Assembly: GCA_017615635.1 (NCBI GenBank)
Contig: JAFZZR010000174.1
Location: 1-52,904, forward strand
Length of the DNA stretch: 52,904 nt
DNA from: Lentisphaeria bacterium
Lineage (GTDB): Bacteria; Verrucomicrobiota; Lentisphaeria; Victivallales; UBA1829
Direction: 5' to 3'
In this document: in pieces, positions 1 through 7,951 of the stretch
Layout: each line of letters opens with the position of its first letter
Numbering within the stretch: the first letter of the stretch is position 1
Translations under genes and position numbers: made by a program
Notes under the pieces: model-generated
Databases searched by the model: none
Told to the model about the DNA's origin: nothing
The model's input: only the letters and a program-made list of their open reading frames with translations

Positions 1-189
1 ATCGAAATCCCGGATGTCCGTCTTGAGGAACTGCTCCACCGTCGAAGGAGCGGACCAGCCGAAATGAATGAGTTTCTTCTTCCCCGGCTCCGTGTATCCG
101 TAAACGGTACAGCTCACGGAGAGGAGAGCACAGACGGCCAGGATCAGCGATGTCTTTCCTTTAATCGACGTGTTGTGCAAGGACCACAT
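1..189 (-). CDS. Exported protein, N-terminal part (runs off the window)
   Basis: Only the first 63 codons are present; the frame is open to the window edge. The start is the ATG whose complement is at 187-189, preceded by a good Shine-Dalgarno (AAGGTGG). The N-terminus has basic residues (SIKGKTS) followed by the hydrophobic run LILAVCALLSVSC, so export is likely. The cysteine could be a lipoprotein acceptor, but S-V-S-C is a weak lipobox. The mature part begins with 'TEPGKKKLIHFGWSAP', which I do not recognise. It has its own promoter (219-247) although it lies downstream of the GH20 gene in the same direction. It may be a member of the upstream glycan cluster, for example a secreted hydrolase, but that is not shown. 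Confidence 0.75.
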   Translation of the reverse strand, partial: MWSLHNTSIKGKTSLILAVCALLSVSCTVYGYTEPGKKKLIHFGWSAPSTVEQFLKTDIRDFD

Positions 190-218
190 TTTCCCACCTT
201 CTCTGTTCTTTCTTCCTT

Positions 219-247
219 AATGTATCAGCAGATTCGAAAAAAAACAA
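219..247 (-). promoter_or_regulatory. Promoter of the partial exported-protein gene
   Basis: On the minus strand TTGTTT (complement 242-247) and TACATT (complement 219-224) are separated by exactly 17 bases, about 30 bases upstream of the ATG. The same two hexamers with the same spacing occur at 10704-10732, which supports a real sigma-70-type promoter. Confidence 0.6.
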
Positions 248-306
248 TCTTTTTTTCCCGCGAAAGCGAAAAAGCAGAACAGTTTTTTGCAGCCGGGGGA
301 TCCGGA

Positions 307-1794
307 TCAGCTGCTGTAGGGCAGTTCGCCGGGATTGACCTGTTTCTGGACGAACCCGAATTTTTCATATTCCTTCAGTTTCATGGGGGCGGCGACCTGC
401 CGGAGGTGCTGCGCCATGGCGAAGCGGGTCGGCTGGACAGGCTGGATCACATCGGGATTCCAGGCGGCGCAGGCGGCGGTCCCCAGGACGAGCTGATACC
501 GGAAATCGTGGTAGATATGCCAGGTGGTTTCCAGCATCCCGAACAGTTTTTCCTTTTTGACCAGTTTGCCCAGCGCGGGTATCCCTGCACGGTCGAGCCA
601 GGGACAGACCAGAACGTCGAATTCGGCCTTCTTGAAGAACTTCATGGTGGGCCAGGTGAAATCCGGATCCTCGGGCCGGGCCTTCGTTCCGCCGTACTGC
701 CAGTCGGCAATGATGATGTCCTTCGGCAGCTCGCGGTAAAGTTCGCTCAGCTTGTGCTCTTCCTTTCCGTGGGCCACATAGCCGGTCCAGCGCGGATCGT
801 TGCGGTCGATCAGCATGTCGTGCCACATGATGATCTTCGCGCCGCGCTTTCGGAACAGTTCGCGGAAATACAGAATATGATCCTTGAGAAGGTCCTTGAG
901 TTCGTGCTTCGCGCACTCGAAACAGGAACCCATGTCATACGCCTCGTCGCAGCCGATATGGAAAAACGGCGGTTTCTCGAAGAAATCGAAGAGTTCCAGA
1001 ACAAGATCGGTGAGGATGCGCCGGCTTTCCGGATTGCTGAGGCACCAGGTCCAGCCTGCGGGCTCGAAAAGGGGCTCGAGCTCGGGATGCCGGTCCAGCA
1101 CCACGTGTTTGCCGGTAATCTCCCGGCAGGCGGAGGCGTGTCCCAGCAGGTTGAACTGGGGGATCAGCGTGATGCCCAGTTCTTTTCCGAGGCGGACAAG
1201 GCGCTTCAGCTCATGCCGGTCCAGCGCAAGATCAGCCCAGCAGAACTCCGGATGGGAGCGGAAGGGGAAAAGTCCCCAGGCCTCGATGACCGCATAATTG
1301 AATTTATGGTATGCGGCGAGGCGGAGGGTCTTTTCGATATCCCAGAGAGGAGTTTCCGGGAAAATGCACAGATGGATCCCCCGGAAGGCCATGGCAGGTT
1401 CATCCTTTATCACGCAGGGAACCAGAAAATATCCGGTAACCTTCTCCGTGCCCCGGTTGGCCTCGGCCAGCTGCCGGAGCGTCTTGAAGGCGTTCAGCAG
1501 TCCGTCCATGCCGGAGACGGTGACGGTCAGCAGTTTCTCCGTCACCGTGATCTCGTAGGCTTCGGGACTCTTCCGGGAGACGGGAGCGTTTCCCAGCGTG
1601 ATGCGGGGAGAAACGTTCCAGTATTCCCGGAAAAGAGACTCCGCCCTCTTCTTCAGCGAGTCATCCGCTCCGCCGCGCACGTTCAAAAGGACCTTGGCCT
1701 GTTTTTGAATGGCGTAGGGAGCGCCTCCGGCGAACCGGAGGCTTTTCGGGCAGGGAATGAGGCGGGAGGACTGTATCAGTTCGTGACGATCCAT
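307..1794 (-). CDS. GH20-type beta-N-acetylhexosaminidase-like protein
   Basis: A 495-residue protein with the two-part GH20 layout: an N-terminal alpha/beta domain (about 1-130, typical phrase 'GLLNAFKTLRQL') and a TIM barrel from about 135 ('MAFRGIHLCIF'). The catalytic Asp-Glu pair lies in HIGCDEAYD (D283, E284); the family normally has HIGGDE, so the glycine before Asp is Cys here. GH20 enzymes remove terminal beta-linked GlcNAc or GalNAc by substrate-assisted catalysis. No signal peptide is visible, so it should act in the cytoplasm on imported oligosaccharides. The start follows a strong AAGGAG. It is the last gene of an operon holding a GH89-like enzyme, a SIS protein and an oxidoreductase. 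Substrate specificity is not deducible. Confidence 0.85.
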   Translation of the reverse strand: MDRHELIQSSRLIPCPKSLRFAGGAPYAIQKQAKVLLNVRGGADDSLKKRAESLFREYWNVSPRITLGNAPVSRKSPEAYEITVTEKLLTVTVSGMDGLLNAFKTLRQLAEANRGTEKVTGYFLVPCVIKDEPAMAFRGIHLCIFPETPLWDIEKTLRLAAYHKFNYAVIEAWGLFPFRSHPEFCWADLALDRHELKRLVRLGKELGITLIPQFNLLGHASACREITGKHVVLDRHPELEPLFEPAGWTWCLSNPESRRILTDLVLELFDFFEKPPFFHIGCDEAYDMGSCFECAKHELKDLLKDHILYFRELFRKRGAKIIMWHDMLIDRNDPRWTGYVAHGKEEHKLSELYRELPKDIIIADWQYGGTKARPEDPDFTWPTMKFFKKAEFDVLVCPWLDRAGIPALGKLVKKEKLFGMLETTWHIYHDFRYQLVLGTAACAAWNPDVIQPVQPTRFAMAQHLRQVAAPMKLKEYEKFGFVQKQVNPGELPYSS

Positions 1795-1813
1795 GGTCTC
1801 TTCTCCTTCTTCG

Positions 1814-2890
1814 TCAGACGCGGGCGGTCTTTCCGGACTGAATGCTTTCGTAGCAGGCGTTCATGCACTCGATGGTGCGCTTGTGCCAGCGGAGATTAAT
1901 CTTCGGCTGCTTGTGATTGCGGATGCAGTCCACGAACTCGTCGATGAGTCCCACCCATTCGTCGAAGTAGGTGTACTGGACCGTATAGCGGTCGTTGGGA
2001 GCGCCGTTGTGATAGACGTTGGGGCCGAAGCAGTCGCACTGGATCATGCCCTTTTCGCCGGTGATGGTCAGGTTGACCTCCATGCGCTTCGGGAAGACTT
2101 CCCAGCCGGGGGCGGGCACCTTCAGGCGTTCTTCCAGGCGGGACCAGGAGGGATCGAAGAGGAAGGCCGTGCCGTCCTTGAGCTTTCCGGCGGCCATAAG
2201 CATATCCTCCACTTCCAGTTCACGCCGGAGATTGGGAGCGACCTGGGCGAAGACCGTATCGAAATCGGATCCGGTAAGCCAACGTATCAGGTCGAAGATG
2301 TGCGGATGGTCGCAGAGCGCGCCGCCGCGGAAGCGTTTGTCGCCGGGCGCCAGGGGGACGCGTTTTCCATAGCTGGCCTCGGGGCTGCCCTGCCAGGGGA
2401 AAGCCCAGACGGGGGAGAGGGTGATATTGGTGGCCTGAACGGCCAGGAGTTTGCCCAGCTTGCCGGAGGCGATCTCCTGCTGCAGGCGCTTGACCACGGG
2501 ATTGTAGTGCATTTCCAGCTCGATCTGGCAGACGATGTCCGCTTTCTCCACCATCTCGATCATCTTGTCATACTCGGCCATGTCGAAGGTGGGGATCTTC
2601 ATGGAAAGGATGTGGATCCCGCGTTCCGCACAGAACTTCATCTCCTCGAAATGCTTCTCGTTGGCGGAGGCCAGCACGATGGCTTCGATGTCGGGATGTT
2701 CGGAGAGCATCTTTTCCGGATCCAGATAGCAGGGAACACCGGTTTTGTACAGTTCGTAGACTTCCTTCGCGGCCTCATCGGCGGCGCAGGACGCCACCCA
2801 GTCCAGCTTCTGATTCTCGATCAGGGTCTGATAGTATTTGCGGGTATGTCCGTGGGTCATGCCCATCATGGCGATTTTCACAGGTTTCAT
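1814..2890 (-). CDS. Gfo/Idh/MocA-family oxidoreductase
   Basis: A 358-residue protein. The N-terminus 'VKIAMMGMTHGHTRKYY' is the start of an NAD(P) Rossmann fold in the Gfo/Idh/MocA style, although the usual GxGxxG is replaced by GMTHGH. A C-terminal substrate domain follows ('GGALCDHPHIFDLIRWLTG', with the His-Asp pair typical of the family active site). I set the start at the ATG at 2890 because it has GGAG upstream and the Rossmann strand begins at once; the open frame extends further upstream without support. The family oxidises or reduces sugars, cyclitols and glycosides. In this operon it may act on the amino sugar freed by the GH20 and GH89 enzymes. The exact substrate is unknown. Confidence 0.85.
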   Translation of the reverse strand: MKPVKIAMMGMTHGHTRKYYQTLIENQKLDWVASCAADEAAKEVYELYKTGVPCYLDPEKMLSEHPDIEAIVLASANEKHFEEMKFCAERGIHILSMKIPTFDMAEYDKMIEMVEKADIVCQIELEMHYNPVVKRLQQEIASGKLGKLLAVQATNITLSPVWAFPWQGSPEASYGKRVPLAPGDKRFRGGALCDHPHIFDLIRWLTGSDFDTVFAQVAPNLRRELEVEDMLMAAGKLKDGTAFLFDPSWSRLEERLKVPAPGWEVFPKRMEVNLTITGEKGMIQCDCFGPNVYHNGAPNDRYTVQYTYFDEWVGLIDEFVDCIRNHKQPKINLRWHKRTIECMNACYESIQSGKTARV

Positions 2891-2904
2891 GGGGCGTCTC
2901 CGTT

Positions 2905-3615
2905 TCACAGTTGCACAGGTTGATTTTCGGAATCGGAACGGACAACGGCATCCGCGTACCGTTTCATAGAGGCAGCGGCCTTCGTCCATTCTGCGGCGAG
3001 CTCGGGCTTCATCAGGACCGCGAAGGCGGCGCGGACGATCCAGATCTGGTCGTTGGGCAGGCCGAAGAGTTCGGTATCCACATCGGTGAACGTCTGAAGG
3101 CCGGATCCGGTCCACTCGTAAATGGAGCTTTGGGGGACCTGCGTATCCACGGTGCGGTCGGAGGCCACGCCGCGGCGGGCGATGATCTCGTGTCGGTCCA
3201 TGGGATCCGCGCCCGCAGGCAGCTTGACACCGCATTCCACCGAGGCGCTCATGCCGTTTGCGAGCCGGGCCAGGATGTTGCAGGCGGCATCGCCGCTCCG
3301 GACGGAGAAAAGCTGCTTGACGGGGGATCCGGCGAGGAACGAGGCGAGTTCCAGCTCGCGGGCGGCGCTTTTCACGGAGTCGCCGCCGGCGGTGAAGCTG
3401 GCGAACCGGAAGGTGGAGACATCTTCCAGCGTTTTGCCGTCGATGATTTTCTTGAGTTCGACGAAGCGGCGTTCGACGCGCCAGGGGAGAAGCGGGATCC
3501 GCGATCCATCGGGCAGCGCAAGCTCGAAACCTTCGTTTCCGGGGACGATCTCTCCGGCGGGGCATCCGTACTTGTCCCGCAGGAAAGCCAGCGAACGATT
3601 CATTTTTTCACACAT
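2905..3615 (-). CDS. Unknown protein, perhaps a Gfo/Idh C-terminal-domain-only protein
   Basis: A 236-residue protein starting one base after the stop of the SIS gene (TAA, C, ATG), so it is probably translationally coupled; a second ATG four codons later is also possible. No signal peptide, membrane segment or nucleotide-binding loop is visible. The pattern ('DVSTFRFASFTAGGDSV', 'MSASVECGVKLPAGADPMDRHEIIARRG') resembles the beta-sheet substrate-binding half of Gfo/Idh/MocA proteins without the Rossmann half. It sits directly upstream of a complete member of that family and could be an accessory subunit, or a decayed paralogue. It is in frame and has a normal start, so I do not call it a pseudogene. 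The family relationship is judged by eye and weak. Confidence 0.65.
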   Translation of the reverse strand: MCEKMNRSLAFLRDKYGCPAGEIVPGNEGFELALPDGSRIPLLPWRVERRFVELKKIIDGKTLEDVSTFRFASFTAGGDSVKSAARELELASFLAGSPVKQLFSVRSGDAACNILARLANGMSASVECGVKLPAGADPMDRHEIIARRGVASDRTVDTQVPQSSIYEWTGSGLQTFTDVDTELFGLPNDQIWIVRAAFAVLMKPELAAEWTKAAASMKRYADAVVRSDSENQPVQL

Positions 3616-3616
3616 G

Positions 3617-4375
3617 TTACAGACTCTTGACAAGAGGTTTGTATTTTTTGAGATAGGCGGCGTTTTTCTCATCGCCGCCCGGCGTGTTCGCACTGTTCCA
3701 GACCGGAGGCACAATGCCCCGTTCCAGACAGATCCGGCAGCATTCGATCTCCAGCAGATGGGCAATTGTGAAGTCGACCACGTTGGACACGGGCGCGATG
3801 GGCGTTCCGAGTCCGGGGATGTTCACGACGGCGTCGCCCACCGGATTGTAGTCGTCGATGCAGACTTCGGCGAAGTCGAACAGATTCTTGCCGGAGGAGT
3901 GCCGGATGAAGTGATCGGCGGGCATCTCCTTCTGCCAGTACGAGCTGGCGATCGCAACGATCCGTCCGCCGCGCTTCCGGATCTCCATGGCGGCGTCGAT
4001 GGTGGCCGGGTTGATCCCGATGTTGTGGAAGATCAGCACCAGATCGTCCTTCTGAATGTCGTAATACTTGATAATGGAGGCGCCGAAGTTCTCCGTACGC
4101 TCCAGCTCCAGGTACTTCAGCGCCTGATTGAACACCGAAAGCGCCGTCTCCATCAGGGGATTGATGTTGGCCAGTCCGCCCGCGCGGAAGAACATCTCGC
4201 CCATGGCCAGCGTGGTGTGTCCGCCGCCGGCATAGACGTTGATGAGTCTGTCCGCCTGGATGGCGTCGGCCATGAGTTCCGCCGCACGGCGGATGTTGTC
4301 CGCCTGTTCGTCGGCGACCTTCCGGATGTTGGCTATGGCATTCTCCACATAGCCGAAATCGTTGAGTTTGATCAT
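3617..4375 (-). CDS. SIS-domain sugar-phosphate-binding protein
   Basis: A 252-residue protein. An N-terminal helix of about 35 residues is followed by a sugar isomerase (SIS) fold: 'INVYAGGGHTTLAMGEMFFRAGG' (first nucleotide-like loop) and later 'DLVLIFHNIGINPATIDAAMEIRKRGGRIVAIAS', which fits the second strand-loop-helix unit. This is the stand-alone 'sugar isomerase domain' type related to MurQ and GmhA-like SIS_2 proteins. Members bind phosphosugars and act as isomerases, lyases or sensors. Its Shine-Dalgarno (AAGGAG) overlaps the last codons and stop of the upstream GH89 gene, showing translational coupling. In context it may isomerise or sense an amino-sugar phosphate derived from GlcNAc; the reaction is inferred. 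Confidence 0.8.
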   Translation of the reverse strand: MIKLNDFGYVENAIANIRKVADEQADNIRRAAELMADAIQADRLINVYAGGGHTTLAMGEMFFRAGGLANINPLMETALSVFNQALKYLELERTENFGASIIKYYDIQKDDLVLIFHNIGINPATIDAAMEIRKRGGRIVAIASSYWQKEMPADHFIRHSSGKNLFDFAEVCIDDYNPVGDAVVNIPGLGTPIAPVSNVVDFTIAHLLEIECCRICLERGIVPPVWNSANTPGGDEKNAAYLKKYKPLVKSL

Positions 4376-4378
4376 TCT

Positions 4379-6706
4379 TCACTCCTTGGATATTGAGTTC
4401 ATGATTTCAAAACTTTTCGCCAGTTTCTTCAGATTCGCGGAGAGATTTTTCGCGGCCTGCGCACGGTCCGGCGCCATCTTTTTCAGCGGCGTCCTGTAAA
4501 AACTGTCCTTCACCGCCAGGTACCGGGGATCTCCGTTTTTCTTCAGATCCAGTTTCCGATCCGTGTACGCCTCGCGGAAGATCTCGCGGCAGACGTCCAG
4601 TTCGGGGATATAGAGTCCGGTGAACAGTTCGGTGATGAAGCTGCGGCAGTATCCGTTTTCGGCATTGCCCTTGAGCGTATACTCGAACTTCGGATTGGTC
4701 TTCTGCTTCTTCCGGAGGGACTGCAGGGAAGCGTACAGGGAGTAGTCGCTGTCGGCGGCTAGGATCTCCGCAAAAACGACTTCCGCGTTCCGGACGGAAT
4801 CGAAGAGGGATTCCACCTCTTCCCGGTTGTCCGCCCCGTGCCGCCAGTCGAACAGAGCCAGGATCAGCCGGCTGAAGGTATGGCACAGCACGCGGGAAAC
4901 GACGGTACGGATCAGGTCGATCACGTCGCGGCGGACGAATTCGTGTTCCTTTTCCAGTTTCAGAGCAGCGAGTCGGCGGAGGAGTCCGGGTGCCGCGGGG
5001 ATGACCGGTGCGAGCATATCGCGGAAATACCGCGCCTTCTGTTCGGTCTCCGGATGGTCGTCGTTCAGATACCGGGGCTGGAAGATGAACTCGCTGAACA
5101 GATTGGTGTAGATCCGGCGGGTCCTGTCCGAACTGAACTGGCCGGGTCCGTTCCAGTGCCGGGCCTTGATGAAGGGCAGAGCCTCTTTCCAGAAGCCGAG
5201 CATTTTTGCGGCACTCTTTGCATCATAGCGTGCGGCGCAGAATTTTTCCAGGAAGGAGTCGATCTGATAATTGCTTTTCCGGGGATCCCAGGCGTTGGCG
5301 GCCAGAAATTCCAGCATCAGCGTATCGGTATGGGAGTTCTCCGGCCAGTAGACCATGCCCTTGCACATGGGATCGGCGGCGGCCACGGGCAGACGTCGTG
5401 CAATGGCATCGTAGTTGCCGCGGGGCTCCGAATTGGGTTCGTAGGCGTGGAAAATCCCGTAGATCCAGGGGAACTTTCCGCAAAGATCCCAGTTTTGGAA
5501 CGTACGAAGCTCGTCATCGGTATCCGATGTGTAGTCGAAGATGAGCGTGCGGTCGGGGTCCAGTTCCTTCACCAGATCCCGCACCTCCTCGGGCGTCCAG
5601 TACATGCTGAAGTCCCAGCTTCCGATGAGGAGCGGCGCATTGGGATAGTGCTCCCGCAGCTTCTTCTGGATCCTCCGGTAGGTGTAGAGCTTCATCTGGT
5701 GATTGGAGTCCCGGTCGGCATAGCACCGCCGTTCCGCCAGTCCGATGGTATGGAAGAGATCCGGCGAGCCGTATTCCTTTATATGAGTCTCGGTGAGCTT
5801 CCAGTAAGCCTCGAGATTCTTCTCCTGCCGGATATCCCAGACCAGTCCGCTTTTTTCGCCGTAGCCGGACGTTGCCTGCGGCATGAAGTCGGGCTTCACC
5901 TTGTCCAGATACTCCTGCGGAGTCCGGCTGTACCAGTGCGTCATGGTGCCGATATCCTCCGGATGAAGCAGATCCCGTTCGCGGGCGTAGGCCAGAACTT
6001 TCTTCCGGAGTTCGCCGCGGTACTTCAGGCTCCAGAACAGCGTCCGGTCGTCGTACGAACGGGGAACGGCGTAGTCAGTTTCATATCCTTTCGGATACGA
6101 TACGACATCCGGGAACGCCTTCTGGAACAGATCGTCCAGACCGATCCGGAGCATGAAAAGATTCATGCGCTTTTTCAGGATCCAGTCGATCTCCCGTTTC
6201 CACTCTTCGAAGTCCCAGTGTTCCGCCTGGAACCGGTTCAGACTGCGGTGCGCGAAGTAACGGAGTCCGCGGTACTGGAACCGGGGAGCTTCCTTCAGAT
6301 CCAGTCCGGAAATATCGATCCTCTCCGCCTCGGGGACAAGATCGCCGTCCCAGAAATACCGGCAGTCCGCCCGCAGTTCGAAGAAGCGGTAGACACCGTA
6401 CAGCAGGGCGCGCGGACGCGCCCCGGCGAGGAACAGGAGAGACCGTCCGTTCGAATCGACCGCGGAACGCATCTGATACTGATCCGTTCCGAAGGCCAGA
6501 GTGAACGGCGGAATGACCTTCTCCACGATCTTGGCATGGGTGAAGGCGTTGACGGCATCCGAGCCCAAAACCACCAGATCGCATTTCGGATCGTCTCTGG
6601 TGATGACCGGCAAACTTTCCCCGGTGACCTTCCGCCAGAACGAGGCGAATTCCGCTGCGGCGATTCCGCCGATGCCTTTCTTTTCAGGGACCAGGATTTT
6701 CAGCAT
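4379..6706 (-). CDS. GH89-like alpha-N-acetylglucosaminidase (NAGLU family)
   Basis: A 775-residue protein. Residues 1-140 form an alpha/beta N-domain as in GH89/GH67/GH20 enzymes ('ARPRALLYGVYRFFELR'). The barrel begins at 'YRGLRYF' (145-151), with 'WKREIDWILKKRMNLFML' (169-186) matching the W-x-REIDWM-x-x-x-x-INL signature of NAGLU. Later 'GMVYWPENSHTDTLMLEFL' fits the segment carrying a catalytic Glu. The helical C-terminal third agrees with the family. GH89 enzymes cleave terminal alpha-linked GlcNAc in heparan sulfate or mucin-type glycans. Unlike known secreted members it has no signal peptide, so it should act inside the cell. GGGAG precedes the start. Sequence divergence from canonical NAGLU is considerable, so specificity could differ. 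Confidence 0.75.
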   Translation of the reverse strand: MLKILVPEKKGIGGIAAAEFASFWRKVTGESLPVITRDDPKCDLVVLGSDAVNAFTHAKIVEKVIPPFTLAFGTDQYQMRSAVDSNGRSLLFLAGARPRALLYGVYRFFELRADCRYFWDGDLVPEAERIDISGLDLKEAPRFQYRGLRYFAHRSLNRFQAEHWDFEEWKREIDWILKKRMNLFMLRIGLDDLFQKAFPDVVSYPKGYETDYAVPRSYDDRTLFWSLKYRGELRKKVLAYARERDLLHPEDIGTMTHWYSRTPQEYLDKVKPDFMPQATSGYGEKSGLVWDIRQEKNLEAYWKLTETHIKEYGSPDLFHTIGLAERRCYADRDSNHQMKLYTYRRIQKKLREHYPNAPLLIGSWDFSMYWTPEEVRDLVKELDPDRTLIFDYTSDTDDELRTFQNWDLCGKFPWIYGIFHAYEPNSEPRGNYDAIARRLPVAAADPMCKGMVYWPENSHTDTLMLEFLAANAWDPRKSNYQIDSFLEKFCAARYDAKSAAKMLGFWKEALPFIKARHWNGPGQFSSDRTRRIYTNLFSEFIFQPRYLNDDHPETEQKARYFRDMLAPVIPAAPGLLRRLAALKLEKEHEFVRRDVIDLIRTVVSRVLCHTFSRLILALFDWRHGADNREEVESLFDSVRNAEVVFAEILAADSDYSLYASLQSLRKKQKTNPKFEYTLKGNAENGYCRSFITELFTGLYIPELDVCREIFREAYTDRKLDLKKNGDPRYLAVKDSFYRTPLKKMAPDRAQAAKNLSANLKKLAKSFEIMNSISKE

Positions 6707-6721
6707 GATCCGTCTCCCGGA

Positions 6722-7753
6722 TTATTTTTTGAGAAGACGACGGTAGTTCTCTCCGATGGTATCCCAGAGTTTGAGGGCATCCGGAGCCCCTACCACAGTC
6801 CCGTAGCCGCCGCGGTAGGTCCAGGCCGCGATCCGGTCCACGCCCGCCTGCTCGGCGATATCCGCCCAGCGTGCGACCTGCGTCCAGTCCTTGGGCTGCT
6901 TGTAATAGCCCATGAGCCAGCGCTCGGAGAGCTTGCCGTATTTCTTCGCCACGGCCACGGTCCGCTCCGTGATATCGCGGTAGAAGTCTTCCGGAAGGGC
7001 CCAGTTGACGATGGTGGTGGAGAAGACGTCGAAATAAGGACAGGAGGCCACCATATCCCAGTTATCGTATCCGCGGTATTCGGAGACGTAGTATCCGTTC
7101 TGCGTGGCATGGACACAGCAGGTGATTTCCAGCTTCGGATCGATCTCCTTCAGCGCCTTGGAGGTCTCCGAAAGGACCACCAGCGCCTCCCGCCAGCGGA
7201 ACAGCTTCACGTCATTGGTCATGTACCGGGGCATGGCATATCCGTAGTAATCCTCGAACCGCTTGCGGCAGACCGGACAGAAGCAGGTCCAGTCGTCGGC
7301 CACGCCGCCGGTGATGGAGGCGATGCCCTTGGGGAAAGCGTAGTGAGGCTCATCCCAGAAGAAACCGTCGGGCTTGCACTCCCGGGCCAGCGTGGTGCAG
7401 AAATTCCGGAAGTAATCGCGATAGCTGTTGGTGTTGAAGCACGCGTAGGGGAGCTTTTCACCGGTCAGTGCGGAGACCTGCCGGTTCTCCACATTGTCCT
7501 GCAGGAATTTGCTGACCTGTTCGCCGCCGAAGTATTTTCCGTTTCCCCACGGATCGATCAGCACGCGCAGGCCCATTTCCTTCGCCTTCGCCACGATCTT
7601 CGGGATGTTCGGACGCCAGAAATCGAAATCGAACTCGGTAACGGCGAGGATCACCGTGGAACAGCCGTGCTCCAGCATTTCCGCGAAATCCTTTTCCGCG
7701 TGTTCCACATAGTTCAGTCCGTAGTAGCTGATACTTGTCTGCGTGATGGCCAT
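6722..7753 (-). CDS. Putative glycoside-hydrolase-like TIM-barrel protein
   Basis: A 343-residue cytoplasmic protein, first gene of the minus-strand glycan operon. The start at 7753 has AAAGGA upstream; the frame is open upstream of it, across the promoter. It looks like a TIM barrel: 'VILAVTEFDFDFWRPNI' (34-50), 'GLRVLIDPWGNGKYF' (61-75), 'DGFFWDEPHY' (129-138, likely acid/base Asp-Glu) and 'CFCPVCRKRF' (157-166). The Cys-rich phrase after an acidic strand end is seen in several hydrolase families that handle host glycans (GH29/GH42-like and unclassified families), from memory. The final 'AWTYRGGYGTVVGAPDALKLWDTI' fits the last barrel strand. I do not recognise the CAZy family. Role inferred from position: one step in oligosaccharide breakdown. 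Confidence 0.7.
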   Translation of the reverse strand: MAITQTSISYYGLNYVEHAEKDFAEMLEHGCSTVILAVTEFDFDFWRPNIPKIVAKAKEMGLRVLIDPWGNGKYFGGEQVSKFLQDNVENRQVSALTGEKLPYACFNTNSYRDYFRNFCTTLARECKPDGFFWDEPHYAFPKGIASITGGVADDWTCFCPVCRKRFEDYYGYAMPRYMTNDVKLFRWREALVVLSETSKALKEIDPKLEITCCVHATQNGYYVSEYRGYDNWDMVASCPYFDVFSTTIVNWALPEDFYRDITERTVAVAKKYGKLSERWLMGYYKQPKDWTQVARWADIAEQAGVDRIAAWTYRGGYGTVVGAPDALKLWDTIGENYRRLLKK

Positions 7754-7797
7754 GGTGAGAATCCTTTCCTGTTTGGTATGGATGTTTTCCGGGAAAG

Positions 7798-7826
7798 AAT
7801 ATATCCCGGCAGGAGAGTCCATGCAA
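7798..7826 (-). promoter_or_regulatory. Promoter of the GH89/GH20 operon
   Basis: On the minus strand TTGCAT (complement 7821-7826) and TATATT (complement 7798-7803) are separated by 17 bases, 45 bases upstream of the first ATG of the operon. It lies between the operon and the divergent AraC regulator. Confidence 0.65.
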
Positions 7827-7891
7827 TTTCAAAATCGACTGTTTTTTTATGAAAAGCGGCTGAAAAATGGAAAAAAGGGAGAAAACAGAAC

Positions 7892-7919
7892 TTGAAAAAT
7901 TATGAAATCCGGGTATTTT
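7892..7919 (+). promoter_or_regulatory. Promoter of the AraC regulator at 7952
   Basis: TTGAAA (7892-7897) and TATTTT (7914-7919) with a 16-base spacer, about 33 bases upstream of the ATG. Because the TTG at 7892 lies in the -35 element, it is unlikely to be a translation start, although the frame is open from there. Confidence 0.55.
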
Positions 7920-7951
7920 TCCATGTAAAAGCTAAAGAAAGAAGCCGTTCC

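Noticed and set aside
4838-7852. A 1004-codon open frame on the plus strand, antisense to the GH89-like and barrel genes
   Set aside because: It has no recognisable motif and no ribosome-binding site, while the minus strand has full enzyme signatures. Long antisense frames are expected in this GC-rich sequence.
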